Source of the DNA: Magnolia sinica
Taxonomy: Eukaryota > Streptophyta > Magnoliopsida > Magnoliales > Magnoliaceae
Reading direction: 5' to 3'
DNA length: 64,000 nucleotides
Assembly (NCBI RefSeq): GCF_029962835.1
Contig: NC_080578.1
Span: 47,919,001 to 47,983,000, forward strand
Below are positions 1 to 12,903 of this stretch, piece by piece. How positions within the stretch are numbered: position 1 is the first letter of the stretch; each line of letters starts with the position of its first letter. The notes under the pieces are model-generated. The model worked only from the letters and a program-made list of their open reading frames with translations. It ran no database searches and had not been told where the DNA came from. The translations under genes were made by a program, and so were the position numbers.

Positions 1-807
1 GGGGTGCTTTGTATTGACTCTTGCTCTATGAAGAGCATAAACTGGTTTGAGTTGAACCTGATTTGAAACCTCCGGTTTGAAGTGAACCTGATTTGAAACC
101 TTCGGTTTGAGGTGAACCTGATTTGAAACCTTCGGTTTGAGGTGAACCTGATTTGAAACCTCCGGTTTGAGGTGAACTTGTTGTGAAACCTCCATTGAGG
201 TTCCTTGTGAGGATCCTTGGCCTGTGTGGCCTAAAACTTGGGTGTTGTGTGTCGACCCTTGCTCCTGTGTGGGGCATAAACTGTGTCGTGTATACACGTT
301 GTGTCAGCCTAAGTGTACGTTGTACTGGTTAGAGGTGAACCTGATTTAAAACCTCCGATTTGAGGTAAACCTATTGTGAAACCTTCGTTAGTGAGATCCA
401 GTATACTCAAGGGTTGAGTGCGTCCACCGGAAGTGTAGTAGACAAGTAGTCGAACCACTATAAAAATGACTTTGTTTAAGATTGTTATTGTCTTCCATTA
501 CTTGTGCGATTTCCTTAAATACTTTTATATTTGATTATTTGAGATCACATCTCACACACAGTCACATCCATCATGAACTATGATTTGCATCTTGTTTATC
601 TTTCAAATAGTTTTATGACTGGATCCTTTATTTGGCTTGGAAGCCATTAGAGTTACTCTGAAGAAATCCTAATACATGCATATTTACTTAGGATATGATT
701 GATAGGATTTTAAATAACCATAAAATATCAAAAAGTCCTATTCACCCCCCTCTAGGACATATTGGCATATTCCTACTTCAACTAAATTAATCATTACTAC
801 AATTTCA
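1..807 (+). mobile_element. 3' part of a Sirevirus-like LTR, plus strand
   Basis: This stretch matches the last third of the 2.3-kb LTRs at 8553-10864 and 15585-17895. Shared landmarks are the 'gctctatgaagagcataaac' block, 'gtagtcgaaccactataaaaatgac', the A-rich 'taaccataaaatatcaaaaag', the run 'ttcacccccctctaggac' and the terminal 'ttactacaatttca' ending in CA at 807. The start lies outside the window. No primer-binding site follows it; instead the sequence turns straight into an inverted copy of the same LTR. Confidence 0.85.
49..200 (+). repeat. Tandem repeat of about 30 bp inside the LTR, about 5 units
   Basis: Five consecutive units of the pattern gtgaacctgatttgaaacc plus ttcggtttgag, differing by a few substitutions; the last unit is degenerate. 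The other LTR copies in this window carry only one or two such units, so the array expanded in this copy. Confidence 0.85.
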
Positions 808-3076
808 GAGAAAATATGCATATATCAGGATTTCTTCAAAGTAACTCTAATGGCTTCCAAGCCAAATAGATGATCCAGTCATAACACTATTTAAAAGATG
901 AACAAGATGCAAATCATAGTTTATGATGGATGTAACTGTGTATGAGGTGTGATCTCAGATAAATAAATTCAAAAGCATTTAGAGAAATCACACAAGCAAT
1001 CAAAGAAAATATCAATCTTAAACACAACTGTTGTTATAGTGGTTCGACTACTTGTCTACTCCACTTCCAGCAGACGCACTCAACCCTTGAGTGTTCTGAA
1101 TCTCACTAAAAGAGGTTTCACAAAAGGTTCACCTCAAACCGAAGGTTTTAAATTAGGTTCACCTCTAACCAGTACAACCTACACTTAGGCTGACACAACG
1201 TGTCTACACGACACAAGTTTATGCTCCCATGAGCAAGGGTCAACACACAACACCTGACTTTTAGGCCACACAGGCCAAGGATCCACTCAAGGAACCTCAC
1301 TAGTTTATGCTCCCATGAGCAAGGGTCAACACAAAGCACCCAAGTTTTAAACTGCATAGGTCAAGGACCTAAGAGTTCATGCTCTCCACAGAGCAAGGGT
1401 CAATACAAAGCACCCCCACATACACTCCCGTCGGAGGCCTCCTATGAGGACTTGCAAGGGGTGAGAAACACCTTAGACCCAATCCTACACAAGGAATGAT
1501 CACAAGGGTCCTCTGGACTCTAATGACTTACAGATAAGTAGATGAGCCCCATTTAACACGTTGATGAAGATCTCCTCCTTTGATGATGAAGAATCTTCAG
1601 CTCCCTTGAACCGCAACTCAGAAGATGTACCAATATAAAGCAATGAGTTGGGTCAAGGTTATGATATAATCCTACTCTATTAAATGTTTTTCTATAAGGG
1701 ACATAGAGTGATTTCAATCATCTATGCATTCAAGGCATCCCAGCTTAATGATTTGTCATTAAGGTAGTAGCTGTAGGATCCTTGAATGCAGAAGTTCATT
1801 CCCCAATCCACTCTATTGAATGTCAATGGTGAGGGTGGATTGGAGGATGAACTTCCATGAGAGAAAGGGCTTAAGGTATATGATATAGGGTTAAACACAC
1901 AAAAGCACTCTCTATTTTCTCTACCTACAACCAAGGGCAAGCTCTCATTAAATAGGCAAAAGGTTCTAATGGATATAAAATGGTCACATTTATGACAAAG
2001 TTCGATATCATCGAGCAGGGTCGATATCATCGAGCAGGGCCGATATCATCGAGCGTATACTCTCGATAGCATTGACTGGCCGCTCGATGATACGAACTTA
2101 ATTGTCAAACGCTTATAAAACTTTTTGCCAACTAGTCGAGGAAATTGAATGTGCGTCGATGTCATCAGATTTCGAACTCCTATTTCATCGACATGAGGTT
2201 CAATTTCTCAACATTTGAAAATGTGAGAGCACTTGCCTTAGAAATATTTTAAGTATATGATATGATCAAGCATCACTCGATATCATTGGAATTTAAAAAT
2301 CGATGATATCGGGGGCAGTGTCAATTCATCAATAATTCTAAGGAATTTTCTTATAAGCATGCTGGACAATTTATGTCCACTTTCAATGACATCAACCTTG
2401 CCTTGATATGATCGATATTTGAATATCGATTTTATAGAGTGACTCTTGATCCAAGAAAAAGTAACCTGAAAACTTGCTCGATAGATTTGTGTCCCAATCC
2501 GATATCATCAAAGGGCTTCCGATCTCATCGAGATTTGAATTCTGAGGATATCGAGGAGCTCTTCGATATATCGGGGATTACATGATTTGCCTTAGCACTA
2601 CTTTAGACACAACAGACCAGATGTCGATTTTATTGAGTCGGCTCGATGGATTCGAGATTCAAACTTCGATGATATCGATAAGTCCATCGTTTCATTGATA
2701 ATTCAGTCCAGATATCTTTGTGGTTGTTGGACATCTTAGGTCTTCATTTCGATAAGATCGAGTGAGCTTCGAGGACATCGAGAACAGGGTTCGATTTCAT
2801 TGAACAACTTATCAATAAATCGACAAAGGTAGAAAACTTAAAGATTTTCCTGGAGTTTGAAAAAGTTTTCTAGCCAAAAACCCTAGCGTGTTCTATTTAA
2901 TTTTAAGGGTTTTAATTACCTATTTTTTTGGGACATGGGGATGTGAGGCTGAGATTTACCTGTTGCGAGTTCGAGCACACATCCAGTTGAGGAAAACACT
3001 TGATCAATCTTCCTATGGAGCTCCTTTGTCTAGCTGACTCAACACTCGCGCTAATTGACAAACCAAGGCACTTTCA
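808..3076 (-). mobile_element. Sirevirus-like LTR, minus strand, 3' end missing
   Basis: Read on the minus strand this begins with TGAAAGTGCCTTGGTTTGTC at 3076, exactly the LTR start seen at 8553 and 15585. It runs through the palindromic 'cgatatcatcga' cassette (about 2010-2830) and stops near 808 in the 'atgcatattt' region, lacking the last 130-150 bp. It directly abuts the end of the plus-strand LTR at 807, giving a long inverted repeat with a short loop. The right edge interrupts a minus-strand gypsy RT at 3077. Confidence 0.85.
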
Positions 3077-5600
3077 GTATATTTCTTCGATAAAGCCTGA
3101 TTTGAGGAGTTTGCCGACCTCTTCACCAATTATTACATACCGTTCTGTCTTAAGTGCTCGTCGCTTCTACCTCACTGTTCGGTGGTCGAGGTCAACATTC
3201 AACTTGTGGACTATTACCTTTAGATCGATACCAGGCATGTCCTGATGGGATCAGGCGAATACATCGGCATGTTTTTGGAGGAGATTCATGACTTCATCTT
3301 GCAGAGCCAGAGTTAATGATGAGTTGATCTGCACAGTTCTGGTTGGGTTGGATTCGTCGAGCGGGTTGCTTACGAGATCCTCCATTAGGTACCCTCTATC
3401 GACCGAGTCCTCCCAATGGTGTAGAGAGGTGATGGTCATTGTTTGGTGTTGGATTCTCAATGTCATGGAGTAACATTGCCGAGCTTCTTATTGATCTCCT
3501 TTCACTAGCCTGGCCCCGTGCTCGGTCAGGAACTTCATTGCGAGATAGTACATTAATATCATTGCTCATAGAGTGTTGAGAGAAGGTTATCCGAGAATGA
3601 TGTTGTAAACAGAAGGGCAGTCAACCACCAAGAAGTCAATCATGTCATTGTTTGGTTCTATCCATCTCCCGTTGTGACTGGGAGTTGTATGGATCCTTCC
3701 GAAGTGACTTAGTCTCCCGCAAAACCATGCAAGGGAGTTTTGACAAGTCAGAGTCATGACCTCCTGACTCCCATCTTAGTGAAGGCTTTAATGATGATGA
3801 TGTCCGTCGAGCTGCCAGTGTCCACCAATTTCTGAAACACTTTGCAATTGGCTATAGTTATGGTCACCACCAACGCATCATCGTAGGAGTGATGGATACC
3901 TCGGGCATCTTCTTTGGTGAAGGTCGGATCATAGGATGCTACTTTCTGTTCCTTTGGAGGCCTGCTAGTGGCGTTGATTTGATGCTTCAAACTGTAATGA
4001 TTGATACTTTAGGCATGAGCTCTCCGTGCTTGGTTTAAGTCTCTTCCCCTGGCGAGTCCATCATGGTGTGAATTTCTCCGGTGGCTTCATTATTGATGGG
4101 TTGCTCATTCTTACGGTCTATCCGATCTTCTCTCCTACTGACATATTCTCGCAAGTGTCCATTGCAGATGAGGGCCTTGATCTCCTCTTTTAAATCGACG
4201 TAGTCGCTGGTTGAATGATCGTGGTCGCGGTGGAAGTGGTAGTACTTATGCCTGTCCTGCTTGTCGGCATTGGATTTCATCTTGTTTGGCTATTTTAGGA
4301 TTCGTTTGTCTTGAACCTCCATGAGGATTTATTCGGGCATCACATTGAGGGGGTGTATGAAGTGAACCTGCTCTCAGGCCGTCTGTTCGGGCGCTGACTT
4401 CTAGTTGACTTGTTGTCCTTTCTCCGTTTGTTACTATTGGTCGGGGTTTGTTCCTCCTTAGGTTGCTTTTCCCCAGCCATGCTTCCCTTGTTCCGAGCAT
4501 CTTTTAAGGAGCTAAAAAGCTCCTCGATGTTGGAATGTTTCTAAGCTCAATTGAGGAGATCGACCAATGTTGTTGGTGGGTTCTTGCCGAGTGAGAAGAG
4601 GAACCTCCCCTCCCTTAAGCCTCCCATTATGACAACTAAGGCAATCTCTTCTGAGTGCCCCTCTACTTGCATCAACTCCAAGTTGAAGTGTTTGATGTAG
4701 TCCTTCAGCAGCTCATCCTCTTTTTAAATAATGGTGAGGAGGTGAGTAGTCGGCTTGAGCCTTTCCTTTCCTCTAATGAAGTTAGCGATGAATGCTTTGC
4801 TAAGTTGTGAGAATGAGCTGATCGACTGTGGCTTCAATTACCGGAACCACTTTCAAGTTGCTCCTATTAGGGTCAGGGAAAATGGTCGACACATGATAGT
4901 GGTTGATACACCTTGAAGTTCCATCCAAGCCTAAAAAGATTCCAGGTGTTCGGCTGGGTCAGTGGTTCCAGAGTATGGGGCGATCTGGGGCATTCGAAAC
5001 CTAGGTGGGAGCTGGGCATGCATGATATTAGTGGTAAACGGCGGCTCAGTTTCTTCTAGTATTGCTTCTATTAAGGTCAAAGCGTGTGCGCGATAAGCCT
5101 ACTGTATGTCACTAATCTAGCCCCATAGTTTATTGAGTTTAGCTTCCCAAGGATCTTCTCTTTCGATCATTGCCTCGGCTGTGGTTTCAGGAGCTTTACC
5201 GCACATCTTCTTCTCCAATTCCTAGTGTAAGTTGGAGGCTGCCAATGCGACAATGCTCAAAACATGATCTGCTTGCTCCTTCGGGAGTCGGTGGGTGCTT
5301 CAGATAGTGCAGGAATTTCTGTGACCGCTCGAGCTGTTGCTTTCCCAGCCCCCGTGACGAGGGGAGGGTTCTATTGCTCTAACATTCGCTTTATCAAGTT
5401 AATATTGTTAGTCAATGCCTCAACTTGTTGCTCAAGAGAGATAAGCCATCCTCCCTAATTCTAGGATCGTTGCATCAGTCTTGCAGGTGTAGATCAGCCT
5501 ATAGTTGGGAAGATGAATCCTGGTGGTCAGCATACTACTCTGGTGGCACAAGATCGGGTGCAATAGTGGATGTTTGAGTTTTCTTTCTCCCTTTCACCAT
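3077..5600 (-). pseudogene. Decayed Ty3/gypsy (Tat-type) gag-protease-RT fragment
   Basis: Minus-strand reading starts at an ATG at 5598-5600 shortly after the PBS. In order: a gag core (about 5250-4500); a gag tail with a histidine/cysteine-type motif 'KYYHFHRDHDHSTSDYVDLK' (4035-4280), where the usual cysteines are partly replaced; an aspartic protease with the motif VDTGSSTDI (3754-3990); and the pol start with 'LLQKHADVFA' (3251-3466) and 'KLLKSGFIEEIY' just before 3077. Many stops and frameshifts make it non-coding today. RT is cut at 3077 by the opposed-LTR insertion, next to bases gtata (3077-3081), whose partner copy would lie left of the window. Confidence 0.85.
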
Positions 5601-6229
5601 TGTTGAACCTTGGTGGATTATGAGAACGACTTTCAACGTCGTTCCTACAGACGGTGCCAAATTGTTGATACAGAAATCTGGTTAGACCTTCAAGCACTTG
5701 TATAAGGAACAGACAAAGGAGACCCTAGCTAATACATGAGACTCTCTGATGCTTAAATCAGGTAGGGAATCTGGGTATAGTCGTAAATAGGGTTTTAATC
5801 TAGAGATTGTACGTGCCTTTCACCATTAGGGATGAACTTATTTATAGGTAGGAGAGGGTGCTGGAGTGGAAGGTTGCCTCCCTGTTTGGTAGGTGCATAT
5901 CGCAGAAGGATTCGAATCCCATATGTGTCATGAAGATTTCCCGAGATCATCGACTAAGATGCCGGGCAGATCCGTGTTGCGATTGCCTTCCTAAATCCTC
6001 AACTGGCATTTCGGGTAGATACCATCGGGACCAGGTCAGAACAATAGAGGTGGGATTATGCCAACCTGGGTGTTATGCCGACTTTGATGTTTTGTCGAAT
6101 TTGCCTTGGCATCGGGCAGATTAACAGGCTTTCTGACCTACTCTTGAGGACGGTTGCAAGATCGAGTCCAATCTGGTTTCCTTCTCAGGAGTGGTGCCTT
6201 CAATAGTATTTGTAACCGGCCGACCTTAT
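5601..6229 (-). mobile_element. Tat-type element: primer-binding site and LTR part
   Basis: On the minus strand 'ttggcaccgtctgtagg' (about 5647-5662) is the primer-binding-site region typical of Tat-lineage gypsy elements and sits just upstream of gag. The LTR lies to its right from 5663 (minus-strand end ...tatcaaca) and is interrupted at 6229 by the chromovirus. Its remainder should continue after 31384, but I could not place its outer end. Confidence 0.65.
6225..6229. repeat. Target-site duplication of the chromovirus, left copy (CTTAT)
   Basis: CTTAT before the left LTR and CTTAC (31380-31384) after the right LTR agree in four of five bases, the expected 5-bp gypsy duplication with one C/T change. 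Confidence 0.6.
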
Positions 6230-8547
6230 TATAAAACCCAACCTGAGTGCATGTGTGTGTATCTGTGTGCGCATTTCGTTTCTTTCGGTCCTGCGATCCT
6301 ACCGGTCAAATCCCAGCAACCCGCAACCCTCGGATAGTGTTTGCGGTCATCCTTAAGTCCAGTCACATTGACCCGACCCGGATCGACCCGAAACCTATGC
6401 CATCTTGTTCACATCATCGTTGTGGTTCCAATGTCGGGTCCCATGCATCCATCCGATGTGTAGATCATAAGTTACAGGCATTTTATCATTTTAGCCCTTT
6501 GATCATGATTATGTGGCCCACCTAGAGTGGTGTATACATTTTTCCAAGATGGCCCATCCCATTTGTACAATTTCTAACCAACACTACCCAAACCTCCATC
6601 TTCTACACTACCCACACCACCAACACTACCCATCCCTAGTCTATAGCCACCATCTAGCCCTTCTTTTGCTAGCTCATGATGAGCTCTCTAACCCATGCCT
6701 CCATTCCCTAAAGAGAGCATGATGGAATTCTCTAATCTAGGTGGTGTCTTTTAGAGAGACCATCATTGCATTTCTACAACACCTCTCTCTCTCTCTCTTC
6801 TCTCCCTCTCATTTCTCCCTTCTCTCTTTTCACTCTCCCTAGCAAGAGGGTGGGATGTCCCCACCATCCTCTCATATTCCAGCCCCCTTTTTCCTCCATT
6901 TTCTCTCAATCCATCCGTCCATATCCCATCCTGCCCATTGATCTTGCTTCCATGGTTCACTAGGAGCTAGGTGATATAGTTTTGGTGGAGATCAAGAGGT
7001 GGGTGCTCCTTTAGATGTGTAATTTCATTTCTCTAGTATAGATCTTCTTATTTCTTTCATTTGGGAAGTGTAGGACCCACCAATCAATGGTGGAGATCCT
7101 ACACAATCCCTTGGATATGTCCAAATGGCCTATCTTATGCATGCATGTCCCATGCATGGGGTTTTCCTCTATGGACCCCATCATGGTGGTATCCTTTGAT
7201 TTCATAGCATGATAGGTCATCTAGATCTTAGCATCATGGTGAGGATGGCATCCCAACCATCCATTTTGATTATAGGCCATGCATGTGCTAGATTCATGTT
7301 GTAATTATAAATCAATGAAGATTTGTGGGAGTGATTGTTCTTAGGAGGGCTCATTAGTGGCGGAGCCCTTTCCCTATGGCCAGATTATTTCCCTCTCTCT
7401 CTCCTTTTTTTCTTGATTTTCCCTCATGTGTGTGTGGCCCATTTGGTGGGCCTTAGGATGTCTAGAAAATTCAGTAATGGTGGGACGCCCATGCCAACTA
7501 TTTCTCTGATTTTTGGGTGTCCCATTTGCTGCCCAAATGATGCATACAAGGTGTGTGGACTTGAGTTTATGATTTGCACATTTGTGGGGCCTACTAAGGA
7601 ATGCCACACCTCTCTTTATTTGATGTATTTATCCAGATATGGGCTGGTATATCCAGCTATATATGGTTGTCCAGAAATTCTGGACTGTTTGCATGGAATG
7701 TTGTGTCTGATTTTTGGCTTGGGGTTTACCCATGATTTCAATCCCTTTTCTCCCTGATGAGGGGTGTCCCTTGGAGGGGTGGACCCCACCTTGAACTATG
7801 TTAAATCCCTCCTCCAACTGTCCATTCAAAAGCACCCAAAAAGGCAGGCCCATAGGGGTGGAAGGTCCACCTTGCTAGACCATCCAGCCCTATTCAATGA
7901 AGGGGAAACACTAATATTAGCTTGACCTTTTGAGTTAGTGGGTCACTTTTGTGGACCCCACCTTGTTGTACCTTCAAATAAAATTTATGGCCCATCCATC
8001 CCCTTTTGGGATAAGATTGGGCCCACTTTAATGGATGAACATTGTATGGACAACAACATATTTTGTGTAGCAGATTTTAATTTCCTACACAGCTGTCCAT
8101 GTGTTTTCTTTATGTTTTGCTTGGGTTTATGCCTTCCTAATTGGCCCATCATGTAGGGACCCATCTCAGGTATGTGGGCCACCCTTTTTCCACCCAAAAT
8201 TGGGGTGTTTGCAGCTGGACTGGCAGCCCATAGCTGGACGTTCCAGCTGGGCTGATGTCCAACCATGGGCTGGCCGTGCACCCCATTTGGCCCACCTTGA
8301 TGTATGGTTTTATCCAAGCCGTTCCCCCTCTCACATGGTCCATTCCCTAGTGGGACATCCACAAGTGGGGCCCACTTTGGTGTTACCCTGGGGTAGCCGT
8401 CCAGGCCCCCATGACCGTCCACCAAGGATGCCCAGCCTATGGGCTGCAGCTAGACTTGTAGTCCAGCAGCTAGCCCGCTTGGTGTTTGTGTTGTATCCAC
8501 TCCTCTTATCTGGTGGGACCCAATGTGACATGTATGGGTCATCAGGG

Positions 8548-8552
8548 AACAG
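8548..8552. repeat. Target-site duplication AACAG, left copy
   Basis: AACAG here and at 17896-17900 match perfectly and bracket the Sirevirus-like element. The sequence on both sides rejoins into continuous chromovirus LTR. Confidence 0.92.
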
Positions 8553-10864
8553 TGAAAGTGCCCTGGTTTGTCAATTAGCATGATTGTTGAGTTAGCTAGA
8601 CAGAGAGGCTCCAGAGGAAGATCAATCAACCGTCTGCCTCAACTGAATGTGGGCCCGAACTTGCCACAGGTAAATCTTAGCCTCACATCCCATGTCCCAA
8701 AACACTAGGTAATTAAAACCCTTAAAATTGATTAGAATATCATAGGATTTTTGGGTTAGAAAACTTTTTCAAACTTAAGAAAATCTCTAAGTTTTCTACA
8801 TCTATCGATTTATCAATAGACTGATCGATGTAATCAAATAGTACTGTCGATGTCCTCGAAGCTCACTCGATATTATCAAAATGAGGACATAATTTGTCCA
8901 GCAACCACATATATCTCTGGACAGAAGTATCGATGTATCGATAATTGTATCGATATCATCGAAATTTGAATTTCGAGTCTATCGAAGTTGACTCGATAAA
9001 ATTGACATCATATATGTTGTGTCCAAAGGTAAATCATGAAAACTTCAATATATTGAAGTACTCCTCGATATCCTCGGAATTCAAATTTCAATGTTATCAA
9101 AAGCCCTTCGATGATATTAGATTGGACACTTTGTTAACCAGCAATATTTTCAAGTGGTTTTTATCTTAGATCAAGGGTCACTCGATAAAATCGATATTCA
9201 AATATCGATGATATCGAAGCTGGGTCGATTGCATCGAGAATGGACATAAAATGTCCAGCAAGCTTAACTGAAAAATCCTTTGGATTTATCGATGCATCGA
9301 CACAACTACCGATATAATCGACATTCAAATTCCGATGATATCGAGTGTGCCTTGACCATACCTTTTGACCTGAAATATTTTCAAAGGCAAGTCTCTCTCA
9401 TTTTCAAATGTCGAGGAATCGATCCTTGTGTCGATGAAATCGGAGTTTAAAATCCGATGACATCGACACAATTTCGATTTCCTCAACCAGCTGGCAAAAT
9501 GTTTTAAAAGCGTATGACATTTGAGTTTGTGTCATCAAGCGGCCAGTTGATGAATAGAAAGTATACGCTCGATGACATCGACCCTGCTCGATGATATCGA
9601 ACTCTGTCATAAATGTGACTGTTTTATATCCGTTGGAACCTTTTGTATATTTAATGAGAGCTTATCCTTAGTTGCTGTAGAGAAAGAAGAGAGTGCTTTT
9701 GAGTGTTTAACCTTAAATCACATATCCAAAGCCTTTTCTCTCATGGGAGTTCATCCTCCAATCCACCCTCATCATTGACATTCAATAGAGTGGATTGGGG
9801 AATGAACTTCCTCATTCAAGGATCCTCCATCTACCACCTTAATGGCAAATCATTAAGTTGGGATGCCTTGAATGCATAGATGATTGGAATCACTCTATCT
9901 CCCTTATAGGAAAATATTCAATAGAGTAGGATTCCATTATAACCTTAACCTAACTCGTCGCCATGTATTGTTACATCTTCTGAGTTATGGATCAAGGAAG
10001 CTAAAGTTCTTCATCAAAGGAGGAGATCTTCAACAATGCTAAAAGGGACTCATCTGCTTATTTGTAAGTTATTAGAGCCAAGAGGACCATTGTGATCATT
10101 CCTTTGTAGGATTAGGTTTAAGGTGTTTCTCACCCCTTGCAAGCCCTCGTAGGAGGCCTCCGGTGTGCCTAAAAGTGGGTGCTTTATGTTGACCCTTACT
10201 CTTTAGAGAGCATAAACTCTTAGGTCCTTGTAGTAGGTCCTTGACCAGGGTAGTCTAAAAGTTGGGTGTGTTGTGTTGACCCTTGCTTGTGGGAGCATAA
10301 ACTTGTGAGGTTCCTTGAGTGGATCATTAGCCAGTGTGCCTAAAATTGGGTGTTATGTGTTGACCCTTGCTCGTGGAGCATAAACAGTCAGCTTAGGTGT
10401 ATGTTGTAAAGGTGTAGGTTGTACTAGTTAGAGGTGAACCTATTATGAAACCTCCTTAGTGAAATCCGGTACACTCAAAGGTTGAGTGTGTCAACCGGGA
10501 GTGGAGTAGACAAGTAGTCGAACCACTATAAAAATGATTGTGTTTGTGATTGATATTGTCTTCAATTACTTATGTGATTTCCATATATGCCTTCATATTT
10601 AAGATCACATCTCACACACAATTACATCCATCATAAACTCGTAATTTGCTTCTTGTTTATCATTCAAATAATTTTATGATTGGATCCTCTACCGGCTTGG
10701 AAGCCAGTAGAGTTACCTTGAATAATCCTAATGTATGCTTACTTTTAGGATAAGATTGATAGGATTTTAAATAACCATAAAATATCAAAAAGTCCTATTC
10801 ACCCCCCTCTAGGACATATTGGCATATTCCTACTTCAATTAAAGCGGTCATTACTACAATTTCA
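8553..10864 (+). repeat. 5' LTR of the Sirevirus-like element
   Basis: Begins TGAAAGTGCCCTGG and ends TACAATTTCA. About 8800-9610 is a cassette dense in short CGATATCATCGA-like palindromes. This is followed by the 'gggaatgaacttcc' block, a region of 'gagcataaac' repeats (about 10190-10400), and the C-rich 'cacccccctctaggac' near the end. Confidence 0.92.
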
Positions 10865-10866
10865 AT

Positions 10867-10878
10867 TGGTATCAGAGT
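10867..10878 (+). other. Primer-binding site (initiator tRNA-Met type)
   Basis: TGGTATCAGAGT lies two bases after the 5' LTR. TGGTATCAGAG is complementary to the 3' end of plant initiator tRNA-Met, the usual copia primer. Confidence 0.9.
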
Positions 10879-10934
10879 GGGTCTCTCTTAAGGGCTTCAT
10901 TGCCTAGAAAGTGATCTTAACTGAAGTTTGTAAT

Positions 10935-12903
10935 ATGGCCAAAGGAGAGGGCTTATCGGTCACTAGACCTCCTATATTTGATAGATCAAATTATGCATAC
11001 TGGAAGGCAAAATGCATTACTTTATGAGATCTTTGGATCATGATGTTTGGGATGTAGTTGAAAGAGGATATATGCCACCAACTGATCAAATTGTACTTGA
11101 AAATAGCACAACTATCACCAAACCAAAAGCCAAAGAGATGTGGATAGCATTTGATAAAGAAAAGCAAACCTCTAAAGCTAAAGCTATGAATGCCATCTAT
11201 TGTGCTATGTCCCAAGAAGTTTTCAATCAAATCAGTATGTGTGGGACAGCTAAAGAAACATGGGACTTGTTGGAAACAACCCATGAAGGAACAAGCACTG
11301 TAAAGAGATCTAAACTGCAACTCCTAAGATCACAGTTTAAAAGTCTCATAATGGAAGAGCATGAGACCTTCATAGAATTTTTCATAAAATTGAACATCAT
11401 TTGCAACTCCATGGGTGGATTAGGTGAGAAAGTTCCGGTCCCAAAAATCTGTAGAAAAATATTAAGATCATTACCGGAACAGTTCAATCCTAAAGTAACA
11501 ACCATTGAAGAATATAGAAACATAGATGAAATGAAAGTAGAAGAACTAGTAGGTTCCCTACAAACATTTGAACTATACTTCAAACAAACCCCTAAATCCA
11601 AAACTACTGTCCTTAAAACATCAAAGAATATACCAAATGAGGATATTGAAAGTGAAAGAGAAAATGAAGATGAAGAAGTGGCTTTATTGGTACAACGGTT
11701 CATAAAATTCTTTAAGAAAAATCGTAGCCGTCCATTTAAAGGAAGAAAGGTGGACAACAAACATTCTGCAGGTAAATTTGGTAAAAAAGACCAAAAAACC
11801 ACAATGTTATGCCTATCAGAAGTTTGGACACCTGTCTACTGAATGCCCAAATAGAAAAACTAAGGGTCAAGTTATGGCTGCCACATGGGATGATACAGAT
11901 GAGTTGAACTCAGAATCTAGCGACTCAAAGAGCGATGAAGATCAAAAATCTTTGAAAATTCTTATGGTCTCCACTTGCTCCAATCATTCCCATTGAAACT
12001 GAGAAGGAGGAAGAACCGCAAGCCACTAAATCATTTCCATCAGATAATGAGGAAACTGAAAAGGAAGAAGAAGAAGAACAAAATAAACTATAGGATGCTT
12101 ACAATCAACTTTACATCCATAGCTTCAACATTGTTAGAAGACTTGGAATATCTGAAAACAAAAAGGAATTGCTGCAAAAAGATCTGGATAAAACCATGAA
12201 AATTAATACACATTTAATTAATGATTTATAACAATATCATTCTGATAATGATAGATTAGAAAGAATCAACACCTTCCTTAAATCCGAGTCTGAAAAACTA
12301 AACAAGCAGGTTGAGATATTAAAAGACAAAAACATGCTCCTTCAAAATGAAAATTACACACTCCTGTTTGATTTAGAAGAATCCAGAAAACTTGCTAAGA
12401 TAAATTATAAGTTTTCCCAAAGTGGTGAGAAGCTAGAAAAATTGTTAAGGATGAGAAGACAGGGAAAGGACAAGAGTGGCTTAGGATATGATAAATTTAA
12501 AACAAAAACTGGAAATGCAGTAAAAATACCTGAAAAATTTGCTGCTTCAGGAAGTAAAACAAGAACCACTCCTGTTTGTCATGTATGTGGTGATTCTAGT
12601 CACTATAAGTTTGAATGCATGTCTTCTAGGAGGACTCAACATTATTCTGGTCAAAATCATATTGATAAATTCAAGCTAATCAGAAAAACAATACAAAATG
12701 TCAAGAGTCCACCTAGGAATATGGATAAACAAAATACACATCCATCACCACCTAGAATGAATGACAGAATGAAGGAGTTATTGAATCAAGTGGCTGAGTT
12801 AAACAAGAAAACTAATTCTACCACAGTTAAAAATTCTGTCACAAAATGGATAGTGAAAGAAAAGAAAAATTGCCCGATAACTCACTCTATTCATATGCCC
12901 TGA
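10935..12903 (+). pseudogene. Broken gag (copia/Sirevirus type) with coiled coil and zinc knuckles
   Basis: ATG at 10935 opens a gag beginning MAKGEGLSVTRPPIFD and 'NYAYWKAK'; a one-base loss near 11009 shifts into the long frame 11012-11842 (UBN2/retrotran_gag type, with 'AKEMWIAFDKE' and 'ETWDLLETTHEGTS'). Another shift near 11790 leads to a first zinc knuckle, CYAYQKFGHLSTEC, whose second Cys is Tyr. An acidic run (about 11995-12090), a long charged coiled-coil-like stretch (about 12090-12460, interrupted by stops) and a second, intact CX2CX4HX4C knuckle CHVCGDSSHYKFEC (about 12577-12618) follow. The product would coat element RNA in virus-like particles. Nothing recognisable as protease follows, so this is a gag-only unit. 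Confidence 0.85.

Noticed and set aside
1..200. Regular 30-bp repeats that could suggest a CRISPR array
   Set aside because: Units are contiguous without variable spacers and lie in an LTR of a plant retrotransposon.
7335..8583. Long open frames on both strands (up to 160 codons)
   Set aside because: They lie in chromovirus LTR; the matching LTR region at 28060-29206 opens different frames, and no protein family is recognisable.
11227..11802. 191-codon minus-strand frame
   Set aside because: It is the antisense of the gag frame 11012-11842, which carries the recognisable gag motifs.
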